64,000 nucleotides of DNA from Chitinophaga sp. YR573 (lineage in GTDB: Bacteria > Bacteroidota > Bacteroidia > Chitinophagales > Chitinophagaceae): the NCBI RefSeq assembly GCF_900110995.1, contig NZ_FOJF01000001.1, positions 4,376,803 to 4,440,802 of the forward strand. The letters run 5' to 3'. Each line of letters begins with the position of its first letter. Positions within the stretch are counted from its first letter, which is position 1. The translations under genes and the position numbers were made by a program. The notes under the pieces are model-generated. The model saw nothing but the letters and a program-made list of their open reading frames with translations. It was not told where the DNA came from and ran no database searches. Positions 27,710-35,360 of this stretch are shown in pieces.

Positions 27710-27721
27710 GTTTTGTAGGGT
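27701..27721. promoter_or_regulatory. Operator-like palindrome in divergent intergenic region
   Basis: ACCCTACAA (27701-27709), GTT, TTGTAGGGT (27713-27721): perfect 9-bp arms. It covers the -33 region of the minus promoter and lies 60 bp upstream of the divergent lipoprotein gene at 27781, so a bound regulator could affect both. Confidence 0.5.
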
Positions 27722-27780
27722 ATTTATTAGATGGTTGATTATTAGGTATATATAAACGAGGAAATAGAAAAAATCTAAAA

Positions 27781-28626
27781 ATGACGGGAAAAAAGTTAGT
27801 TACATTAATCTTACTGTCCACCAGCATTGCTGCCTGTAATTCTTCCGGTAAAAAAGGAACACAAGAGAGTATAGACAGTACAAAGGAAGTTACTGTTATC
27901 AAAGACAATGAGTTATACCCATTTCTGCTGGCTGGCGTATATTTCTTTCACGGTTATGGCGGTGCAGACAATGTATTTAATAATATGATCAGACCGATAG
28001 CGCAGGGCACACCCGGTACCGCTGCATTTACCAAAAGCATCCAGAAAGCCTACAGCCAGTACTTTATCTTCCCCTTCAAACCTCAGGACGATCCCGGAGG
28101 CGCAGACGCTAAAAGTACATTATCCAAATACTGGGAAGTAAACAGTAAAGCCGACCTGGAAACAGATCTCAACTGGTTACTGGATGAAGGTCATCAAACA
28201 CAATATGCCTTCCTGCGCAAAATACTGGACGAAAATGGTGGAGCTAATGCCGATGTAGAAAAGATCGATCTTAAAAAATATGATCTTGATAAAGCATCTG
28301 TACTAGGACTGGCATTCATTAAAGCTAATTACAACGACTTCAGCAAAGCTGGTATCAAAGCATGGGATTATGCCCGTTATGTAAACAATATCTGTATAGG
28401 CTACCAGGCAGGTTACCTTACAAGAGATGAAGCTACCGCATGGCTGAAAAAAGCAGGTCTCGCCGCACAACAGAGTTATAGCAGCTGGCAGGCTTATTAT
28501 AAAGACTTCTTACTGGGTCGTGCATTCTGGGGTGGGGGAGAAACAGATACGCCACAATATGCGAAAGATGTAGCAGATATGATGACAGGAGATTACAGTA
28601 TCTATAAATATATGTCTATAAACTAA
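27781..28626 (+). CDS. DUF1266-like lipoprotein
   Basis: Lipoprotein signal with Cys19 (SIAAC), then a domain matching the DUF1266 pattern: YWEVNSKADLETDLNWLLDEGHQTQY, AGIKAWDYARYVNNICIGYQAGYLTRDEA and SSWQAYYKDFLLGRAFWGGGE. Members occur in many bacteria with unknown function. It lies between the Cys-tail peptide operon and the T6SS cargo block but points toward the latter, ending in hairpin repeat copy D. Confidence 0.75.
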   Translation: MTGKKLVTLILLSTSIAACNSSGKKGTQESIDSTKEVTVIKDNELYPFLLAGVYFFHGYGGADNVFNNMIRPIAQGTPGTAAFTKSIQKAYSQYFIFPFKPQDDPGGADAKSTLSKYWEVNSKADLETDLNWLLDEGHQTQYAFLRKILDENGGANADVEKIDLKKYDLDKASVLGLAFIKANYNDFSKAGIKAWDYARYVNNICIGYQAGYLTRDEATAWLKKAGLAAQQSYSSWQAYYKDFLLGRAFWGGGETDTPQYAKDVADMMTGDYSIYKYMSIN

Positions 28627-28700
28627 GGGTGCAGGGCAAAGCCCCTTCAATTTTTTAGTGATGGTGCGAAGCACCATCACTAAAAAATTGCTCTTATCTG
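28626..28700 (+). repeat. Double-hairpin dispersed repeat, copy D
   Basis: The first hairpin is degenerate (GGGTGCAGGGCAAAGCCCC). The second is perfect: a 19-bp stem (28649-28667 with 28671-28689) closed by GAA, tip GCGAAGC, then GCTCTT. It lies between convergent ends (DUF1266 gene plus, immunity candidate minus) and overlaps the last codons of the immunity gene. Confidence 0.85.
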
Positions 28701-29257
28701 AAAATATTTTTATCACTACTCGTCACCTCATTCTTCTTCAAATACTCTATCATTTTAAACTGCGTATCAAACTCTTCTTTCGATATAGGATGATCAATAT
28801 GTTTATTCGGATCATTCGTATCCAGTCCAAGATCATTGGTTAGAATAATATCCACTACATCCAGCGGAAAATACGCACAGGCTACAATGAACTCATAGTT
28901 TTGCTCTTCAATATATACCAGCGCACTCTCCAGGCATTCCATCACTTTCATGATACCGGTATCATTGGTTTCTTCCAGCTCAAAATCATCAATATCTATC
29001 GTATGCAGATTATCAATGTGCGAATCCACAATTGATTCATCAATAGCAGAAGGATTATCAACTACTGTCCACAGGTATGACAACGCATCTGTTAATACGG
29101 CATACCCTTCAACATCATCTTTCTCTTTCAGATATTTTGCATATTTAGAATACAGGTACTGGCTGCACCAGGTGCCAAAGAACAATAACTTTTCAGATGG
29201 AAGCTGTTTAAAATCTTCTGTAATTGTTTTGTCAAACGAGGTATAAGTTAATTGCAT
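28694..29257 (-). CDS. Second candidate immunity protein for the Rhs toxin, DUF416-like
   Basis: 187 residues, clearly paralogous to the neighbour at 29271: both have LPxEKLLFFGTWC, a central acidic segment, ACAYxPLDV, a DTQ helix and a VTSxDKxxxR end. The YjaG/DUF416 pattern (helical, ACAYYPLDV) is recognisable but distant. No signal peptide, so cytoplasmic, as expected for immunity to a nucleic-acid-targeting toxin. Last gene of the hcp2-tae4-vgrG-rhs block. Confidence 0.6.
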   Translation of the reverse strand: MQLTYTSFDKTITEDFKQLPSEKLLFFGTWCSQYLYSKYAKYLKEKDDVEGYAVLTDALSYLWTVVDNPSAIDESIVDSHIDNLHTIDIDDFELEETNDTGIMKVMECLESALVYIEEQNYEFIVACAYFPLDVVDIILTNDLGLDTNDPNKHIDHPISKEEFDTQFKMIEYLKKNEVTSSDKNIFR

Positions 29258-29270
29258 TTCTGTTTTATTA

Positions 29271-29837
29271 TTATCTGTAAAGATGTTTATCAGCGCTTGT
29301 TACGTTATGATCTTTTAAATAAGCAAGCAGTTTTTGCTGCGTGTCCAGTTCTTCCTTAAAATACGGATCATCAATACCACTCTTCATCGGAGTCGTATAA
29401 GGATCAAGTTTACTGTTTTTAAATGCATTCAGTACGTCCAATGGATAATAAGCGCAGGCCAGTACATCTTCCGTATTTTTCTTTTTCAGATAGTTCAGCA
29501 TACGCTCAGTCCCTTCCATTAACTTTAATACACCACAATCCTTTGGCTTAGCAAAATCAAACTCATAATCCACATCTATATTCAGCAGCGGCTTCAAATG
29601 TTTCTTTACTGCTGCTTCATCAATCACTGCATTACTGTCAATAACCCCCCAAAGAAACACGATAGCATTACTTATTACTGCATGCTCTTTCACAAATCCC
29701 AGTTCATCCAAATAATTACCATATTTATTGTCAAGATATTCACAACACCAGGTCCCAAAGAAAAGTAATTTCTCAAATGGAAGCGTCGTTAAATCATTCT
29801 TTACCGTTTTCGTATATGTTACATAAGGTAATGCCAT
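29271..29837 (-). CDS. Probable cognate immunity protein for the Rhs toxin, DUF416-like
   Basis: 188 residues, cytoplasmic, all-helical by appearance, with LLFFGTWCCEYLDNKYGNYL and VLACAYYPLDVLNAFKNS resembling DUF416. It lies 21 bp downstream of the rhs stop on the same strand, the standard position of an immunity gene. Its paralogue follows 13 bp later, suggesting duplication. Function is inferred from position, not from a known immunity family. Confidence 0.65.
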   Translation of the reverse strand: MALPYVTYTKTVKNDLTTLPFEKLLFFGTWCCEYLDNKYGNYLDELGFVKEHAVISNAIVFLWGVIDSNAVIDEAAVKKHLKPLLNIDVDYEFDFAKPKDCGVLKLMEGTERMLNYLKKKNTEDVLACAYYPLDVLNAFKNSKLDPYTTPMKSGIDDPYFKEELDTQQKLLAYLKDHNVTSADKHLYR

Positions 29838-29858
29838 ACTATTATTTTATGAATATAT

Positions 29859-32800
29859 CTACGAAGCACATTTCACATGAGGTTTACAATTGTCACAAGC
29901 CGCATTCTTCTGATTAGGCCCCCATGAAATACCCCATTTCTTAAACTTGGTGCCTTCAGGCGCATTCCTGATAATAACCCTTTCTGCGTGGTTATTGAGA
30001 TTATACGCTTTCCGTACGCTTTTTACTTTACTGGTAGGTCTCGGTTGTTCCATCTTGGCAACCCCACTATAAATATTCTCTGCAGGAATACCATGATCTA
30101 TCAATATCTGTCTCTGCTTCGGTGTCAGCTTAGCTCCATTACCGGAGGCAAACAATTGTTTCTCTCCACTAGGTAATGTCCCCTCTCCAATAGATACAGT
30201 GGATTGGTTAAAACCTATTTCAGGTTTATCTGGTATATTGCGTTTAAGCGCGTTATGTGCTTCCCTGGCAATTTTAGCTAAATCTTCATCAAAAATCGGA
30301 TGCAGCCCCAGAAAATCAAAATCTGCATTGGGATCATTTACATAACTGTAAGCCCTGCTGCCACCATCCAGTCCTATCGGATCTTTGCTGATATAACTTC
30401 CTTCATCCGGACTATAATATCTGAACCTATTATAATATAGCCCGGTTTCAACATCCTCATACTGACCCTGATACCTGAAGGGAATGAATCCTTTCGATCC
30501 TGCTAACTTACGTACCTTTCCATAAATATCCAATTCGCAGGACCAGATGTTTTCTCCCGCTTCATCATATGCCTGACAGGGAGTACCCAAATAATCAGAA
30601 ATAATTGAATATTGTTTTCCGTTGATAATCTTAGCAACCGGAATATGAGAATCACCTTCAAACACCCAGGTGATCAGCGTTTCCTCCGGCACCGGTTCTG
30701 GTGATACCGTGATATTGCCCAGCTCATCTATCACTGTCTGAGGTCTCTCATCAGCCGTATATACCCACTCATGCAAAGGGCTATCATTATCCCATACCCA
30801 TCGGGTAATCTTTTGCTGGAATATCTTCGCTGTTCTTCTGCCCAGTGCATCATACTCAAACGTCACCGTTTTATTATCCGGCCTTGTTACCTTCGTCAGC
30901 TTTCCCTTGGCAGACCACTCATACAACCATACTTTATGATCAGCCATGATCTTCTTCACTAAAAATCCCTCTGCATCATATTCAAAGCGGGCTTCAGGTG
31001 TTTCTTTCACCTGTCCTCCGGCACTGTATTTACGGTCTTTATGCGTAGCTGCACGATACAGGTTGCCCGTCTTATCCGGCTGACGGTAATCAAACTGCCC
31101 ATCTTCATACTGCGCCCACGCAAGGTTGCCAAAGTCGTCATGTCCGAATTTAGCAGTACTGTTATTCATTGCATTCACCAGCTGTTTCAACCGCTGATTC
31201 ACATCCCAGCGATAATAACATTTGCGTGTGGTACGCGTTTTATTATTCACCGTATGAGAAGCTGGCATACCTGCCTGGTCATAGGTCATACTGCTGGTAA
31301 CTCCACCAGTTAAGATCCTTTCTGTTTCAAGCCCCAGCAGGTTATACTGTATTTCTACAGACCATGCATCTTTTAATCCTGCAGCATAGGCTTTCATGGT
31401 AGTCACATCTCCCATATTGTTACGATGCAACTGTATCTTCGCGCCAAGAGAACTTTGCAGGGATGTGCGTTTACCATTTACATCATAACTGCTCTTTACA
31501 ATATGCCCGTTCTGCCATTCTTCTACTACACGTCCTAAAGGGTCCCGCTTAAACTGTACCGTAGTATTTTCATTCACGGCTTCAATCAGCTGCCCGTTGC
31601 GGTCATAGTTGAACGTAGACCAGCTGCCGTCATGTTGCTCACTGCGTACCAGCATACCCGCATAATCATATTCATACAGTGTAGTCTTTCCATCCGGCCG
31701 TTCTACCTTCAAAACCTTACCGGTAGTATCCCTTATGAAACGATGTGTAATACCATCAAATCCTGTTTCCTGTATAATTTCTCCGCGTGCGTTGCGAACA
31801 AAGCGATACGTTTCTCCCAGCTCATTCACAATAGTATGAAGCTGGTCTTCCGTATCGTACACATAATTTGTTTTAGCCCCATGCTCCTCTCTCGTTCTCA
31901 CACTGCCTAATGGCGTATAAGTAAAACGTACATCATGATGTTTATCGCTGGCACGTAATACCTGGTCATAGGCATCATATTCCAGTTGCGTATAATTACC
32001 ATCCGGTGTTTCCATTGTGGTAACACGTCCCAGGTTATCATAACGGTAGGTTTGTTTCTGATTTAACGGATTACTGCTGCTGGTGCATTGTCCCCATACA
32101 TCATAGGTCCAGTGTGCAATACCTCCATCAGGTAATACCATGGAAACAAGGTTAAAATCCTCATCATATTCCATCAGCGTAGCATTGTCATTGAGGTCTT
32201 CCACACGGGACAACAACTGCTGTTGATTGTAGCGGAATACCTGTATCGTGCCATCAGGTTTCGTCACTGTATGCAGCAACCCATTAGACGGATAATAGAT
32301 ATAAGAACTGCTGTTCCCTTCAGGGTCTGCACCCAGTATCATATTACCATCTTCATTATAAGAGAATGAATAAGCGTTGCCATCTGGTTGTACTACAGAT
32401 GCCAGATTACCTCTTTCATCATAAGTATAACCGGAGAGTGTACCTTCTTCATCAATCTCCTGGTATATCTCAAATTCTGGTGTATAGTTGGTGAAAGTAG
32501 AATTACCTAAAGCATCTTTTATCTGATGAACAACAAAGTCCGGAGTATAATAATAAGTAGATGTTTGCCCCAGAGAATTAGTCACAAGATTATATCCTTC
32601 CTGCGGATAATATTCAATGAAACCTTCCAGTAATCCACCATCACCCCATGTATGCACACAACGTTTTTTCGCGTCATACTCCCAGTAAAAGCGTTGGCCT
32701 GTACGGTCTTGTTTCTCTACCATCAGGTGCTTATGAAAAACAATATGATTGGATTGTTCCAGTGCATCCGTAATAGTGATCAGATCTCCATCCTCATTAT

Positions 32801-34001
32801 AAGCATAAGATACCATCAGTTGTTCCTCTCCACGATGATGTGCAGTAACACTGGTAATACGTCCTGCTTTATCATTCTCAATATGTAAATGCCTGCCAAC
32901 GCTGTCCGTTACACGCAGCAGATGACCTTTACTGTTATAATGCAGGGTGATGATAAAACCTGCCTTGTTATGTATGGATGAAAGCCGGTACTGTTTCTCT
33001 GCAGGATGTGTTTTACGGAATGTATAATACCGTTGTTCCTCATGGTTGTACAACTGGTATTCATCGATATCACTCCGCGTTAATGTCAGCTTCTCATGAC
33101 GGTTATATTCATTGTCACCACTAAAAGGAAGCAAATCAAACATCGCACTGCGTCCATCTTCTAATAATACCGCTGTAGCACCTTCTTCTGCAAATTCATG
33201 CACACGCATATCATAAGACAAATGTGTACCATGTCCCAGTAATCCTTCATGAGAACTGTCACTGTTCCAGGAACGTTTCCATATTAAGGTGATAGGCCCC
33301 GGCAGTTCAAAATCAAGACCATCATATATCACAATACCCTGCACCAGGTCTACCGGCTCAAAGCCTTTTTTGCACAGGAACTTACTCAGTTTATTACTGC
33401 CTAATTTTCCTTTCAGTGCATGATTAAATTTACTTGTCAGTTTACGTCCGATTTTACCTAAACCTTTCATCAGCGCACCAAAACCAAAGGACATTACCAG
33501 GTTCATTAACACGCCGGCCCAGTCAGGTACAAAAGGACCACCAACCATTACCGGTTTACCAAAGGAGAGGGGGATAGAAAAGGAGGTAGGCAGGTACATA
33601 CTGGGAATAGGCTTCAGCTTCTTACCTGGTTTTAAAGAAAGCGGCAAACCGATATCATTACAGGTCATCAGCATATGCCCGGAAGGACTCAGCATCCTTC
33701 CTTCCACCATTACCTTTTTACTGCCAAAGAAGTTCACGGAATCATGACCAATCATAGGAGCCAGCAACCAGGGGCCACCCATAGGAATATGAAAGAGAAT
33801 GACGATGATACCACTGGTATCGCTCACCCCTCTGGGTACATGATTCACTTTGGTAGTAGCGCCTATAAACGGAATATAATCCATGGGGTCCAGCACAAAT
33901 CCTATGTAAGGATGAGGCAGAGGAATAGGGAAGCCGAATAATATGACAATATGTATATCCAGTCCTATAACCGGAATAAAGTGTTTATTACTAACCAGCA
34001 T
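29859..34001 (-). CDS. T6SS Rhs effector with PAAR-like N-terminus and C-terminal deaminase-like toxin
   Basis: Polymorphic toxin of 1380 residues. Residues 1-130 are hydrophobic and PAAR-like (GHDSVNFFGSKKVMVEGRM at 86-103, TCNDIGLPL), able to cap VgrG. A DUF6531-type start (DFELPGPITLIWKRSW) leads into about 20 YD repeats forming the Rhs cage. The core ends with YRQGQYEDVETGLYYNRFRYYSP-like sequence and DPIGL at 1207, with a second DP 14 residues later, the autocleavage region. The tip (about 1233-1380) has HAE (His1338, Glu1340) and CDNC (Cys1369, Cys1372), the zinc and catalytic signature of cytidine-deaminase-fold toxins. Immunity candidates follow at 29837. Confidence 0.88.
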   Translation of the reverse strand: MLVSNKHFIPVIGLDIHIVILFGFPIPLPHPYIGFVLDPMDYIPFIGATTKVNHVPRGVSDTSGIIVILFHIPMGGPWLLAPMIGHDSVNFFGSKKVMVEGRMLSPSGHMLMTCNDIGLPLSLKPGKKLKPIPSMYLPTSFSIPLSFGKPVMVGGPFVPDWAGVLMNLVMSFGFGALMKGLGKIGRKLTSKFNHALKGKLGSNKLSKFLCKKGFEPVDLVQGIVIYDGLDFELPGPITLIWKRSWNSDSSHEGLLGHGTHLSYDMRVHEFAEEGATAVLLEDGRSAMFDLLPFSGDNEYNRHEKLTLTRSDIDEYQLYNHEEQRYYTFRKTHPAEKQYRLSSIHNKAGFIITLHYNSKGHLLRVTDSVGRHLHIENDKAGRITSVTAHHRGEEQLMVSYAYNEDGDLITITDALEQSNHIVFHKHLMVEKQDRTGQRFYWEYDAKKRCVHTWGDGGLLEGFIEYYPQEGYNLVTNSLGQTSTYYYTPDFVVHQIKDALGNSTFTNYTPEFEIYQEIDEEGTLSGYTYDERGNLASVVQPDGNAYSFSYNEDGNMILGADPEGNSSSYIYYPSNGLLHTVTKPDGTIQVFRYNQQQLLSRVEDLNDNATLMEYDEDFNLVSMVLPDGGIAHWTYDVWGQCTSSSNPLNQKQTYRYDNLGRVTTMETPDGNYTQLEYDAYDQVLRASDKHHDVRFTYTPLGSVRTREEHGAKTNYVYDTEDQLHTIVNELGETYRFVRNARGEIIQETGFDGITHRFIRDTTGKVLKVERPDGKTTLYEYDYAGMLVRSEQHDGSWSTFNYDRNGQLIEAVNENTTVQFKRDPLGRVVEEWQNGHIVKSSYDVNGKRTSLQSSLGAKIQLHRNNMGDVTTMKAYAAGLKDAWSVEIQYNLLGLETERILTGGVTSSMTYDQAGMPASHTVNNKTRTTRKCYYRWDVNQRLKQLVNAMNNSTAKFGHDDFGNLAWAQYEDGQFDYRQPDKTGNLYRAATHKDRKYSAGGQVKETPEARFEYDAEGFLVKKIMADHKVWLYEWSAKGKLTKVTRPDNKTVTFEYDALGRRTAKIFQQKITRWVWDNDSPLHEWVYTADERPQTVIDELGNITVSPEPVPEETLITWVFEGDSHIPVAKIINGKQYSIISDYLGTPCQAYDEAGENIWSCELDIYGKVRKLAGSKGFIPFRYQGQYEDVETGLYYNRFRYYSPDEGSYISKDPIGLDGGSRAYSYVNDPNADFDFLGLHPIFDEDLAKIAREAHNALKRNIPDKPEIGFNQSTVSIGEGTLPSGEKQLFASGNGAKLTPKQRQILIDHGIPAENIYSGVAKMEQPRPTSKVKSVRKAYNLNNHAERVIIRNAPEGTKFKKWGISWGPNQKNAACDNCKPHVKCAS

Positions 34002-34011
34002 ACTTGTTTTT

Positions 34012-35352
34012 TTAAAGGTTCTCCATTTCCAGAGGCAGGTTCATAGGCATCCGGTTTTTCCGGATGGTATCAACATCAGTTTTCCAATCGGTCCCGAATA
34101 AACGTCCCATCTTTTCATCGATGCCATTGATCACGTCGGTCATTTTTTTAGAATGCGCATAATCGTAATAGTCACGCAAGAGATAGATATATATCGATGC
34201 ACTTACTTCTTCATCAGACAATGGTAACCCGGCCAGATAGCCCTTTTCCAGGATATCATAATACCGACCGGCATCTTTGCGACGGCATAACTCTGCTGCC
34301 TGATACCAGGCATTTAAAGCCTGTTGGGAGAAGTTATGCAGCTGTGCCATCTCTGCCTGTTGTATAAACCAGTTAATGGCTTCTGTAAAGCGCCTGCGTA
34401 TCTGCGCATAGGCGCCCTGATAACCATAAAACTGTACCAGCAACGGTAAACAGGCTGTATCGCCCTGTTGTACCCCCTGTTTGGATATACGTTGTCCGCG
34501 TTCCAGCAACAACGGTATCTGCGGATCTCTTTTAAAATGGAAGAGCATACCTGCATACATAATATGCGCAGTAGCAAACAATCCCTTGTTACCGCTTTTC
34601 TGGGTGCAGTCCAGCGCCGCCTGTCCCCAGCGATGCAGACGTTTTACATCTTTATCTTTGAGTGCTTCCCCCATTTCAAACACGCACTTGCGCATCATGA
34701 TCTCGGGGTTGTTAGGATCGCCGCTGCCGCCTAGTTTACGAATGGCTGCATGCAGGTCCATAGGCACATGAATAGTACATAACATATCCGGGAATTGCCG
34801 GTCGTGCATTGCGAACTGTTCATTATTCAGATGGTCCAGTACCAGTAATTTCACACCTGATGGGATACCTTTTTTAAGGATGGTCGTCAGCCAGTTCCTC
34901 ATGTCACGGGTATTGCTGACCTGTCTGGGTAAAAGCACTAATACCAGTTGTTGTTTCGCAGGTAAAGCACGTTGAAAAGAGGCCAGCATCCGCAATAAAT
35001 CCTCATCACTTTTTCCCTGTGCAAAAGGTTTGGGGTCCCATGTAAAACCAGCATTACGCTGCTCCATTTCCTGTAGCAGGGCAGTACTGTTATTGTAAGT
35101 TTCCAGCCAGTCTTTTATAAGCGCTGCACTGTAAGTATCTTCATCTTCGAAATCAGTAAGGTGGGTAACGAATACTTCGGGTAAGCTGCCATGTGCAGAA
35201 GATTCCAGTTTTACGAAACCTTCATATACACGCGATTCTTCTGGTTTTATCACCATTCGCACCAGCTTCAGAGCAGGTTTGCCGCTTATCTTTTCCAGCC
35301 AGGCACGTTGTATATTATTGACCAGTTGGGCTATTGGGTTATGTTCATTCAT
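34012..35352 (-). CDS. Presumed T6SS effector adaptor/chaperone, TPR-like
   Basis: 446 residues, cytoplasmic. No known adaptor family (DUF4123, DUF1795/EagR, DUF2169) is recognisable. The N-terminal half is alpha/beta (a LVLVLLPRQ strand and GVKLLVLDHL); the C-terminal half is a row of TPR-like helices (HRWGQAALDCTQKSGN, TEAINWFIQQAEMA, ALNAWYQAAELC). It lies between vgrG and rhs with 8- and 10-bp gaps, the place where effector-specific adaptors are encoded, so it probably loads the Rhs protein on VgrG. Confidence 0.6.
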   Translation of the reverse strand: MNEHNPIAQLVNNIQRAWLEKISGKPALKLVRMVIKPEESRVYEGFVKLESSAHGSLPEVFVTHLTDFEDEDTYSAALIKDWLETYNNSTALLQEMEQRNAGFTWDPKPFAQGKSDEDLLRMLASFQRALPAKQQLVLVLLPRQVSNTRDMRNWLTTILKKGIPSGVKLLVLDHLNNEQFAMHDRQFPDMLCTIHVPMDLHAAIRKLGGSGDPNNPEIMMRKCVFEMGEALKDKDVKRLHRWGQAALDCTQKSGNKGLFATAHIMYAGMLFHFKRDPQIPLLLERGQRISKQGVQQGDTACLPLLVQFYGYQGAYAQIRRRFTEAINWFIQQAEMAQLHNFSQQALNAWYQAAELCRRKDAGRYYDILEKGYLAGLPLSDEEVSASIYIYLLRDYYDYAHSKKMTDVINGIDEKMGRLFGTDWKTDVDTIRKNRMPMNLPLEMENL

Positions 35353-35360
35353 GATACAGC

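Noticed and set aside
29859-34001. Rhs gene as several separate genes
   Set aside because: One uninterrupted frame of 1380 codons with continuous YD repeats.
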